DNA from: Acidobacteriaceae bacterium
GTDB taxonomy: Bacteria; Acidobacteriota; Terriglobia; Terriglobales; Acidobacteriaceae
Direction of reading: 5' to 3'
DNA: 8,376 bases
Assembly (NCBI GenBank): GCA_003164255.1
Contig: PLST01000155.1
Location: 1-8,376, forward strand
In this document: positions 1-5,466 of the stretch, in pieces
Numbering within the stretch: position 1 is the first letter of the stretch
Layout of the letters: the number at the start of each line of letters is the position of its first letter
Position numbers and translations under genes: made by a program
Notes under the pieces: model-generated
What the model was told of the DNA's origin: nothing
The model's database searches: none
What the model saw: only the letters and a program-made list of their open reading frames with translations

Positions 1-60
1 CAAGCCGCTTTGAGCGGCTCACAAAATGAAGCCCCCGGCTCTGCCGGGGGTAATCTCACT
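1..60. terminator. Twin GC-rich hairpins at left edge (terminator or dispersed repeat)
   Basis: Two perfect stem-loops sit 12 nt apart. The first pairs 3-9 with 13-19 around a 3-nt loop. The second pairs 32-39 with 43-50 (CCCCCGGC/GCCGGGGG), also around a 3-nt loop. No T-run follows on the plus strand, while on the minus strand the larger hairpin is followed by a moderately T-rich stretch (TTCATTTTGT). They may end transcription from a gene left of the window, or belong to a REP-like interspersed family; the sequence alone does not decide. They insulate the sigma-factor promoter from upstream transcription. Confidence 0.5.
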
Positions 61-77
61 AACATTTTCGCAACCTC

Positions 78-106
78 GGAACCAAAGGCACAAATCCTGC
101 GTATAA
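78..106 (+). promoter_or_regulatory. Candidate ECF sigma-factor promoter (autoregulation)
   Basis: GGAACC at 78-83 is followed after 16 nt by CGTATAA at 100-106. This matches the general ECF pattern of a GGAAC-type -35 and a CGT-type -10 with about 16-17 nt between them. The first gene downstream is itself an ECF sigma factor with its anti-sigma factor, the classic arrangement for positive autoregulation. Transcription would begin near 111-113, right at the most upstream in-frame ATG (114), which therefore could be translated only as a leaderless start. The motif match is seen directly; the regulation is inferred. Confidence 0.6.
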
Positions 107-326
107 GCCCGGTATGCAATGCGTGGGTACATTAAGCTGGAGCATGATCGGATTGGCGCCCGCAGCCAGTCCATCGCGGCGTAAGATGGACGCGCTGAGA
201 ATTGGCGTTCCCCATACGCCCGGGTTAGTCTCCTCGCGGCGAGACAAGGGGCTCGGTCCGATCGACAGACATCAGGGTTCGGGAGCAACTGGTGCTCCAA
301 TTGCCGCTCTGGGACCGCGCACGGAG
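107..326 (+). other. Probable long 5' leader of the sigma operon
   Basis: The sigma-factor reading frame stays open across this stretch, but its translation shows no resemblance to ECF proteins and no conserved-looking domain. In-frame ATGs at 114, 144 and 186 lack a properly spaced Shine-Dalgarno sequence. If the promoter at 78-106 is right, this is about 215 nt of untranslated leader. One hairpin is visible: GGAGCA (282-287) pairs with TGCTCC (293-298) around a 5-nt loop. No known riboswitch was recognised. Confidence 0.4.
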
Positions 327-330
327 GTGA
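323..330 (+). promoter_or_regulatory. Strong Shine-Dalgarno that questions the sigma-factor start
   Basis: GGAGGTGA is a near-perfect complement to the 3' end of 16S rRNA, and the same eight bases serve the next gene at 914-921. It overlaps the in-frame GTG at 327, so it cannot serve that codon. It lies 5 nt before an in-frame CTG at 336, which would begin the protein M-D-V-D-W-S-Q, just ahead of the sigma-2 region. A rare CTG start is therefore a real possibility. Confidence 0.45.
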
Positions 331-926
331 GACCGCTGGACGTTGACTGGTCGCAAGTCGTCCGCCGGTGTATGGACGGAGACTCTGGCGCGTGGGCCGA
401 GATGGTTCGCACGCACCATAAGCGTGTCTATGGCCTCTGCTATCGGTTTACGGGCAATGCGGCTGATGCCGAGGACCTTACCCAGGACGTTTTCCTCAAG
501 ATCTATTCGAACCTGGCTAGCTTTGATACGAGCCGCGGCAGCCTTCAGGTTTGGATCACGACAATGACGCGTAACCTGTTGGTCGATAACTTCCGCCGCA
601 CCCGCAACCAGAGGGCAACCGGATCGCTAGACGATGGCTGGGACACAACTGAAGAGCTGAAGCCGCTGGACCGGCTGACCGCCACGGGCGCCTCTCCGCA
701 TGAACTGGCTGCCCAGAAGGAACTTGCGGCGATGGTCCAGAATGCCCTGGCACGCGTATCAGTTGAGCTGCGCGAAGCAGTGATTCTCAGAGACCTGCAG
801 GATCTTGACTACAAAGAGATTGCCCAGGTATTGGGCATCCCTGAAGGGACTGTAAAGTCCCGCATCAGTCGAGGCCGCGCGGAACTTGCGCGCCTGTTGG
901 AACGTAATAAACGGGAGGTGATGTAA
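327..926 (+). CDS. ECF-family RNA polymerase sigma factor (RpoE-like)
   Basis: This is an alternative sigma factor that would direct RNA polymerase to a stress regulon when released by the anti-sigma factor encoded next door. Counting from GTG 327 it has 199 residues, a usual ECF length. Sigma region 2 spans about 20-95, with DAEDLTQDVFLKIY at 47-60 (region 2.2) and the DNA-melting/-10 recognition segment VWITTMTRNLLVDNFRR around 75-91. Sigma region 4 spans about 138-192, with a helix-turn-helix in DYKEIAQVLGIPEGTVKSR (161-179) for -35 recognition. The frame is open back to ATG 114, but the extra 71 residues look non-coding and would begin at the predicted transcription start. A CTG at 336 is better placed relative to the Shine-Dalgarno sequence, so the exact start is uncertain. 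The stop is 2 bp before the anti-sigma gene. Family assignment is firm; target genes are unknown apart from probable autoregulation. Confidence 0.93.
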   Translation: MRPLDVDWSQVVRRCMDGDSGAWAEMVRTHHKRVYGLCYRFTGNAADAEDLTQDVFLKIYSNLASFDTSRGSLQVWITTMTRNLLVDNFRRTRNQRATGSLDDGWDTTEELKPLDRLTATGASPHELAAQKELAAMVQNALARVSVELREAVILRDLQDLDYKEIAQVLGIPEGTVKSRISRGRAELARLLERNKREVM

Positions 927-928
927 CC

Positions 929-1804
929 ATGCCAGACCGCGCACACATTCCGAACTCTCCGGCCTGTGGCCAGTGGGAGACCCTTTTGGCGGACGCGCTG
1001 GACGGGCTGCTGAAGCCCGAGGACGAGAGTCTTTTTGCCGAACATATGGCCGGCTGTCAGGCCTGCACAGCACTGTTTGAAGAAGCGCGGCGTGGCCGAG
1101 AATGGCTGGAGTTTCTCTCCCCGGAACCAGAGGTCCCGGCCGGGCTGCTGGATAAAATCCTGGCTCAGACTGGACCGGGACAGGTGTCAGGATACGGCCT
1201 GATGGCGGGAAACACCAAGGTGCTGCCGATGCCGCCGGCATGGCAGCGTCCGGGCTTTGCCGCCCAGATTCGCCGCTTTGCCGAACCGCGACTGTTAATG
1301 ACCGCGGCGATGGCGTTCTTTTCAATCGCCCTGACGCTGAATTTGACAGGGGTAAAGTTGAGTGGCCTGCGCATGGCCGACCTTCGTCCCACTGCCGTTC
1401 GTTCCTTCATGGAGCGGCGATTCACAACGGCATCTGTTCCGATCATCCGTTATTACGATCACCTGCGGTTTGTTTACGAGGTGGAATCGAGGGTGCGGGA
1501 ACTGCGGCGTAGCGAAGGCGGGGAAGACCAGGGACAGGGCGCCGGACAGTCAAGACCGAGCGATGCAACACCGGGCGAGTCAAGACAGACCCCCGGGGGC
1601 AAAGACGGCGGCTCGCGCATGGACCCACTCCAACAGTCAGACAAGCCCGCGGCCAGACCGGCAACAGGGCCGGCCCCAAACAATCTCAGTGATTTTGAAG
1701 AGGCTTCCCTGACGTTTGAAGGAAAACTCCGCGCATTCCGGCGGCTCCAAAATGGCACGACGGGAACAAAGGAAGTGGAAAGGAGCACACAATGGACTGC
1801 GTAA
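929..1804 (+). CDS. Membrane-anchored zinc-finger anti-sigma factor
   Basis: This 291-residue protein probably holds the upstream sigma factor at the membrane until an envelope signal arrives. Its N-terminus carries a ZAS/zf-HC2 type site: C13 and the signature H39-x3-C43-x2-C46, inside a helical segment (about 15-62) that in this family wraps the sigma factor. A single transmembrane helix lies at about 122-142. The remaining roughly 150 residues would be outside the cytoplasmic membrane; residues 200-265 are low-complexity and rich in Gly, Gln, Ser and Pro, with no recognised sensor domain. The start is well supported: GGAGGTGA at 914-921 lies 7 nt before ATG 929, and the sigma-factor stop is only 2 bp upstream. 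The 3' end overlaps the next gene by 13 bp, indicating translational coupling. Family call is strong; the signal and release mechanism are not visible. Confidence 0.88.
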   Translation: MPDRAHIPNSPACGQWETLLADALDGLLKPEDESLFAEHMAGCQACTALFEEARRGREWLEFLSPEPEVPAGLLDKILAQTGPGQVSGYGLMAGNTKVLPMPPAWQRPGFAAQIRRFAEPRLLMTAAMAFFSIALTLNLTGVKLSGLRMADLRPTAVRSFMERRFTTASVPIIRYYDHLRFVYEVESRVRELRRSEGGEDQGQGAGQSRPSDATPGESRQTPGGKDGGSRMDPLQQSDKPAARPATGPAPNNLSDFEEASLTFEGKLRAFRRLQNGTTGTKEVERSTQWTA

Positions 1805-2649
1805 ACCACACAGGCGTGAATGCGACCGCCTATTGCCAAAGCTGCGGTAAGGCACTCTGCGCTGCGTGCATTCGCAATGCGGCCGGCGGCCAAGTTCTTT
1901 GTGAACCATGCTGGTCGGCGTGGCACAGCTATCAACAGCCCTTCAATGTCCCGGCCCCGGGAACGCCGAACCCCACAACGGCCGCAGTTCTCGGACTGAT
2001 TCCCGGCGTGGGAGCCATGTATAACGGCCAGTTCATCAAAGGCCTGATTCATGTGGTCATCTTCGCGGTGCTGGTGAGCGCAGCCCACGTCTACGACGTC
2101 TTCGGGATCTTCATCGCAGCGTGGATTGTCTATCAGTCGTTTGAGGCATATCACACGGCAAAGGCACGTCGCGATGGAATGCCCCTGCCCGATCCGCTGG
2201 GGCTGAATGATGCCGGAAGTTGGTTCACTCCAGGCGGAAGGCCTCCGTATCAGGGTCCACCAGGAGCTGGGGTTAACCCGGCGAATCCCGGACAGGCCGG
2301 CCAGGGCCCGGCTGAAGCTGGTCAGCAGATTCCGTATCAGCAATCGCCCTATCAGCAGGCCCCGTACCAGACCCCTTACCAGGGCCCGTACACCCCCTCG
2401 GCTGGTGGGTATGCAGATCCGGGAACACCTCCTGTACCTCCAGTGCCACCGGTCCCGCCGCTGCATTGGCGCCGCAAAGAGCCAATCGGAGCGATTGTGC
2501 TTATCGGACTCGGGTTGTTGTTCCTTCTTGGGCAGCTCGATTTGTTTTCGGGCCGCCTGATGGAATTTACCTGGCCGCTGCTTTTGATTGGACTGGGTGT
2601 CTGGCTTGTGGTTCGGCGGCTCGGTGAGTCGCAAGGAGGACAAAAATGA
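1792..2649 (+). CDS. B-box zinc-finger membrane protein with Lia-type C-terminal helices
   Basis: This 285-residue protein joins three parts. Residues 3-45 form a B-box-like zinc-binding domain with C3, H6, C15, C18, C23, C26, C37, C40 and H45, enough for two metal sites. Residues 62-117 form a membrane region beginning with PGVGAMYNGQFIKG, similar to TM2-like domains, with hydrophobic stretches at about 85-98 and 100-117. A Pro/Gln/Tyr/Gly-rich linker (about 126-225) leads to a C-terminal helix pair (232-248 and 260-275) containing WPLLLIGLG, which resembles the LiaI/LiaF-type membrane region (DUF5668). AAGGAG lies shortly before ATG 1792. The gene overlaps the anti-sigma gene by 13 bp and the next gene by an ATGA, so it is part of the operon. 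A scaffold or regulatory role at the membrane is inferred; no enzyme motif is present. Confidence 0.8.
   Translation: MDCVNHTGVNATAYCQSCGKALCAACIRNAAGGQVLCEPCWSAWHSYQQPFNVPAPGTPNPTTAAVLGLIPGVGAMYNGQFIKGLIHVVIFAVLVSAAHVYDVFGIFIAAWIVYQSFEAYHTAKARRDGMPLPDPLGLNDAGSWFTPGGRPPYQGPPGAGVNPANPGQAGQGPAEAGQQIPYQQSPYQQAPYQTPYQGPYTPSAGGYADPGTPPVPPVPPVPPLHWRRKEPIGAIVLIGLGLLFLLGQLDLFSGRLMEFTWPLLLIGLGVWLVVRRLGESQGGQK
2332..2391 (+). repeat. In-frame PYQ-type tandem peptide repeat in B-box protein linker
   Basis: Residues 181-200 of the B-box protein repeat Pro-Tyr-Gln units: PYQQS, PYQQA, PYQT, PYQG, PY. The DNA is only partly repetitive because codons vary between copies. It is followed by a PVPPVPPVPP run. 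This looks like a flexible, disordered tether between two membrane modules, or a multivalent binding segment. Confidence 0.7.
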
Positions 2650-2987
2650 ACCGCTATATTCTGATTCGCCGCTTGCGCGGCCCTGCAATCCTGCTGCTCA
2701 TTGGGGTGCTCGCTCTGTTGCACACCTCGGGTCTTATCCATAGCTTCTGGCATCTTTTCTGGCCGCTGCTGCTCATTCTGATCGGAGTGTTACTGCTCGC
2801 CGAGCGGGCAGCATTGGCCGCTGATGGTGGCGATATGACTTTCTGGCCCTTCGGCGGACCCGCGAGCGCGGGTGGGATGGATCCCAGCACACCAACGGGC
2901 GTTCCACCTTATCCGGGGCAGGCGACCGCGATCGTTCCCGCCCACTCGAATGATTCTGGGAAAGAGCCCGACGGAGGACAGTCATGA
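2646..2987 (+). CDS. Small LiaI/LiaF-like (DUF5668-type) membrane protein
   Basis: This 113-residue protein has two closely spaced transmembrane helices, at about 12-28 and 36-52, the second containing WPLLLILIGVLLLAE. This matches the N-terminal membrane module of LiaF/LiaI-type proteins. Residues 55-113 form a polar, Pro/Gly-rich tail with no recognised domain. AAGGAGG at about 2634-2640 precedes ATG 2646, and the start overlaps the previous stop as ATGA. Its own stop overlaps the next start in the same way, so the three membrane proteins are translationally coupled. The module recurs in both neighbours, so this gene is probably a stand-alone copy that packs with them. In Bacillus, LiaF inhibits and LiaI anchors a stress complex; the specific role here is inferred only. 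Confidence 0.75.
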   Translation: MNRYILIRRLRGPAILLLIGVLALLHTSGLIHSFWHLFWPLLLILIGVLLLAERAALAADGGDMTFWPFGGPASAGGMDPSTPTGVPPYPGQATAIVPAHSNDSGKEPDGGQS

Positions 2988-4612
2988 GCAGCGTACCTCC
3001 TAACATGCCCCCGGGCGGTCCGCCGCCCCCGTATCCGCCCTACGATCCGAAGACCCAATGGCGGATGTACCGTGAGCAGCAAAAAGCCGCCTGGCGTGCG
3101 CAGCGCGATGCCTGGAAGGCGCAGCGTTACGCGTGGAAGGCGGGCTACGGCGGCGCTTACGGCCCGCGCGTTCCTTCAATCGTTGGCCCAGTCATTCTTA
3201 TCCTCGTAGGAGTGGTGGCACTGCTGGTGCTGACTGGCCACATTGCTGCCGGCGAATTCTGGACATGGTATGGACGCTGGTGGCCCTTGCTGCTGATCCT
3301 CGCCGGACTCGGCCTGCTGGCCGAGTGGGCAATTGACTTGCGCCGCGAGACGCCTGTACGGCGCAGCGGAAGCTTCGTAGGAATCATCATCTTTTTGGCG
3401 GTCCTTGGTTTTGGGGCGGCGGGATGGAACCACATGGGGCCGTTCTTTAATCATTGGAATGGCAACAACGATGATTTCTTCAATATGTTCGGGCTGCCGG
3501 AGCACGATAACGACCAGCAGATTCAGACTGCCCAGGCTCCGTCGAATGCAGCCATCGAAATCGAGAATCCGCGTGGAGACGTAAGCATTTCAGCCGGAGA
3601 TGGCACAGCCGTCGAAGTGCAGGCGCATGAAGTGGCGTTTGCGAGCAACGATACAGAAGCCAAAAAGATATTCGATTCTGAAGCGGCCCAGGTGACCGTA
3701 AGTGGCAACGCAGTCCTGGTGAGGTCAGAGAGCAGCAACAGCGGGCGGGTAAACCTGACCGTGACGGTTCCTAAAACCGCACGGGTTACTGTCGATGCCG
3801 GCAAGGGGGATGTGACCGCCGCGGGGTTGGGCGCAGGGATCACCGTTTCGGCGCACGGCGACACTCATTTAAATGCGATTACGGGTTCGGTGCAGATTCA
3901 CTTCTCCAACAGCCGGCACGATTTTTCGGCCCATCAGGTGAGCGGCGACCTGACTGCCGACGGAAACTGCAACGACCTGACGCTCTCTGAGATCAAGGGG
4001 CGCGTCTCGATCAGCGGGGAAATCTTTGGCGAAGTGCACATGGAAAATATCGCGGGCCCATTAGGCGTCCACACGTCCATTACTGACGTGCAGATTGCAG
4101 AACTGCCTGGCGACCTTACCTTTGACTCCGACGATCTGCGTGTGACTGAGTCGAAGGGCCTTGTGCATGTGGTGACGCACGCCAAAGACATCGACCTGAG
4201 CCAGATTTACGGTGACAGTTACGTGGAAAATCGTGATGGCCGAATTTCAGTGGAACCGGCAGGCGCCTACAACGTGGAAGCGAAGAACAGCAAAGGCGAT
4301 GTGGAGATCACTCTGCCACCCAATGCGTCAGCATCGGTGGACGGCCACACGCACAATGGCGACATTGTGACGGAATATGGCCTGACGGTAAGCGGCGATG
4401 AAGACAAAACAGTGACTGGGCGCATCGGTTCCGGGCAGTCGAAGATCGAGCTGAGCTCGAGCAACGGCGATTTGCGCATCAAGAAAGGCCCGGCCTTCCC
4501 TTCTGCACCCTCGGTTGCCAATGCGCCAACCGCGCCCGAAGCTCCTGCGCCGCCCAATGCGCATCACTTGAAGCCGTCGAAACCAGAAGCTCCGCAACTC
4601 ATTACGCAGTAA
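2984..4612 (+). CDS. DUF4097-type beta-repeat (putative adhesin) membrane protein
   Basis: This is the largest product of the operon (542 residues). It starts with a Pro-rich tail (1-22), then a basic Trp-rich segment (26-53) with a repeated AWKAQR motif. Transmembrane helices lie at about 65-85, 98-117 and 130-148; the first pair contains WPLLLILAG and repeats the Lia-type module of the two upstream genes. Residues 188-500 form many short beta-strand units punctuated by GDV, GDL, GRV and GRI turns, typical of the DUF4097 putative-adhesin fold, probably a beta-helix. Residues 503-538 are Pro/Ala-rich. Arg/Lys before TM1 and in the loop after TM2 (119-128) suggest the N-terminus is inside and the beta domain is outside. 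There is no cleavable signal peptide. The gene overlaps its predecessor by ATGA and is followed by a terminator. It may be the stress-response effector; its ligand is unknown. Confidence 0.82.
   Translation: MSSVPPNMPPGGPPPPYPPYDPKTQWRMYREQQKAAWRAQRDAWKAQRYAWKAGYGGAYGPRVPSIVGPVILILVGVVALLVLTGHIAAGEFWTWYGRWWPLLLILAGLGLLAEWAIDLRRETPVRRSGSFVGIIIFLAVLGFGAAGWNHMGPFFNHWNGNNDDFFNMFGLPEHDNDQQIQTAQAPSNAAIEIENPRGDVSISAGDGTAVEVQAHEVAFASNDTEAKKIFDSEAAQVTVSGNAVLVRSESSNSGRVNLTVTVPKTARVTVDAGKGDVTAAGLGAGITVSAHGDTHLNAITGSVQIHFSNSRHDFSAHQVSGDLTADGNCNDLTLSEIKGRVSISGEIFGEVHMENIAGPLGVHTSITDVQIAELPGDLTFDSDDLRVTESKGLVHVVTHAKDIDLSQIYGDSYVENRDGRISVEPAGAYNVEAKNSKGDVEITLPPNASASVDGHTHNGDIVTEYGLTVSGDEDKTVTGRIGSGQSKIELSSSNGDLRIKKGPAFPSAPSVANAPTAPEAPAPPNAHHLKPSKPEAPQLITQ
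3089..3142 (+). repeat. Tandem 7-residue AW[RK]AQR repeat in the DUF4097 protein N-terminus
   Basis: Residues 36-53 read as two and a half copies of a seven-residue unit: AWRAQRD, AWKAQRY, AWKA. The DNA shows a matching 21-bp periodicity with codon differences. The segment is basic and Trp-rich and predicted to be cytoplasmic, just before the first membrane helix. It could form an amphipathic membrane-associated helix. Confidence 0.65.
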
Positions 4613-4635
4613 CGAATAGCCAAATCCGAAGGCAG

Positions 4636-4688
4636 AAAAAAGCAGGCGCGGACGGGAATCTCCCCTCCGCGCCTGTTCCATTTTCACT
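4636..4688 (+). terminator. Rho-independent-type terminator closing the sigma operon
   Basis: A perfect 10-bp stem pairs CAGGCGCGGA (4643-4652) with TCCGCGCCTG (4666-4675). The 13-nt loop contains a further GGGA/TCCC pairing. A T-rich tail (TTCCATTTTC) follows, and an A-tract (AAAAAA) precedes the stem, so it might act in both directions. It starts about 30 nt after the DUF4097 gene stop. Confidence 0.8.
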
Positions 4689-4730
4689 AGTTTCCGTTGT
4701 ATGCTCCACTCGCGGGGGTAAATTCTTGGC

Positions 4731-5384
4731 ATGATGCATGCGCCCATCAAGGTGATTACGGTTGAACGTGAGTATGGCTCGCGCGGCGGCGAGTTCGCTC
4801 ACGACCTGGCTACGCGGCTGGGTTGGAAGCTCTTGGACTCGGAACTGGTGACAGGAGCGGCACGAATGGCCGGCGTCGATCCAAAGCTTGCCGCCAAGTT
4901 CGATGAGCGGCTCGACCCTTGGTACTACCGCTACGGTAAAGTCTTCTGGCACGATTCCGGCTATTCAATGGCGGCCATTGGTGATGAGCACATCTTCGAC
5001 TCGGAGCGTATGTTAATGCTCATCAGGCAGGAGATCACAGACGCGGCAAAAGAAGGCAACTGCGTGTTGGTGGGCCGTGGTTCAGCATGTGCGCTTGCCG
5101 GACAACCGGGGTGCTTTCACGTGTTTGTGTATGCAACTGCGAGCGCCAAGCGTGACTGGTTTATGCGCGCCTTCCCGCGGCAGGCTCAGCATGCCGACCA
5201 ACACCTGGCCACGTTCGACAAACGCCGCGCGGCAGTGATCCGCAAGTTTTACCAGCAGGAGTGGTGTTCTCGAGGGCTTTACCACATGCTGCTCAATTCC
5301 TGCATCGGCAGCGAGGCGATGATTGATGCCGTGCGTGGCGCCGCCGGGCTGGCCACCTGTCCAGAGCAGACAGTGACGGGGTAA
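4731..5384 (+). CDS. Cytidylate-kinase-like family protein
   Basis: This 217-residue protein resembles the Cytidylate_kin2 family of P-loop nucleotide kinase relatives. Residues 8-33 hold the nucleotide-binding start (VEREYGSRGGEFA, then LGWKLLD), a family-type glycine loop without the classical GKS/T ending. LVGRGSACALAG (113-124) followed by CFHVFVYA matches the conserved second core strand. The C-terminal part has RRAAVIRKFYQQEW and LYHMLLNS, as in other members. True Cmk phosphorylates CMP/dCMP, but this family is divergent and its substrate is not established, so I give no symbol. ATG 4731 is followed at once by ATG 4734, with GGGGGT (4714-4719) upstream. It lies alone between the operon terminator and a convergent alr gene, and appears transcribed separately; TATGCT at 4700-4705 is a possible -10 but no good -35 is visible. 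Confidence 0.8.
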   Translation: MMHAPIKVITVEREYGSRGGEFAHDLATRLGWKLLDSELVTGAARMAGVDPKLAAKFDERLDPWYYRYGKVFWHDSGYSMAAIGDEHIFDSERMLMLIRQEITDAAKEGNCVLVGRGSACALAGQPGCFHVFVYATASAKRDWFMRAFPRQAQHADQHLATFDKRRAAVIRKFYQQEWCSRGLYHMLLNSCIGSEAMIDAVRGAAGLATCPEQTVTG

Positions 5385-5466
5385 ATTCCCCGCACCTGTG
5401 CGACTGCCCTGAGCGTGGAGCTGCGAAAGGTCGAAGGCTTCGTTTCATCCATCGAAAAGCGCCGGC

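Noticed and set aside
114..326. N-terminal extension of the sigma factor from ATG 114
   Set aside because: It has no Shine-Dalgarno sequence, it begins at the predicted transcription start, and the translated segment lacks any sigma-like or conserved-looking sequence. It cannot be fully excluded.
759..1325. Minus-strand open frame of about 188 codons across the sigma/anti-sigma junction
   Set aside because: It is antisense to two confident genes and its composition is that of a shadow frame.
2332..2460. CRISPR-like or mobile repeat array
   Set aside because: The periodicity is codon-level and explained by the PYQ and PVPP peptide repeats in the B-box protein. There are no constant DNA repeats with unique spacers.
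1474..2688. Minus-strand open frame of about 404 codons opposite the anti-sigma and B-box genes
   Set aside because: It is the antisense of two clear genes in GC-rich DNA, shows no domain-like pattern and is rich in Arg, Ser and Pro as expected of a shadow frame.
5385..5466. Terminator between the convergent cytidylate-kinase-like and alr genes
   Set aside because: Only short stems are visible (CGGGG at 5377-5381 with CCCCG at 5388-5392, overlapping the stop codon, and CGCA/TGCG at 5391-5402), with no T-run.
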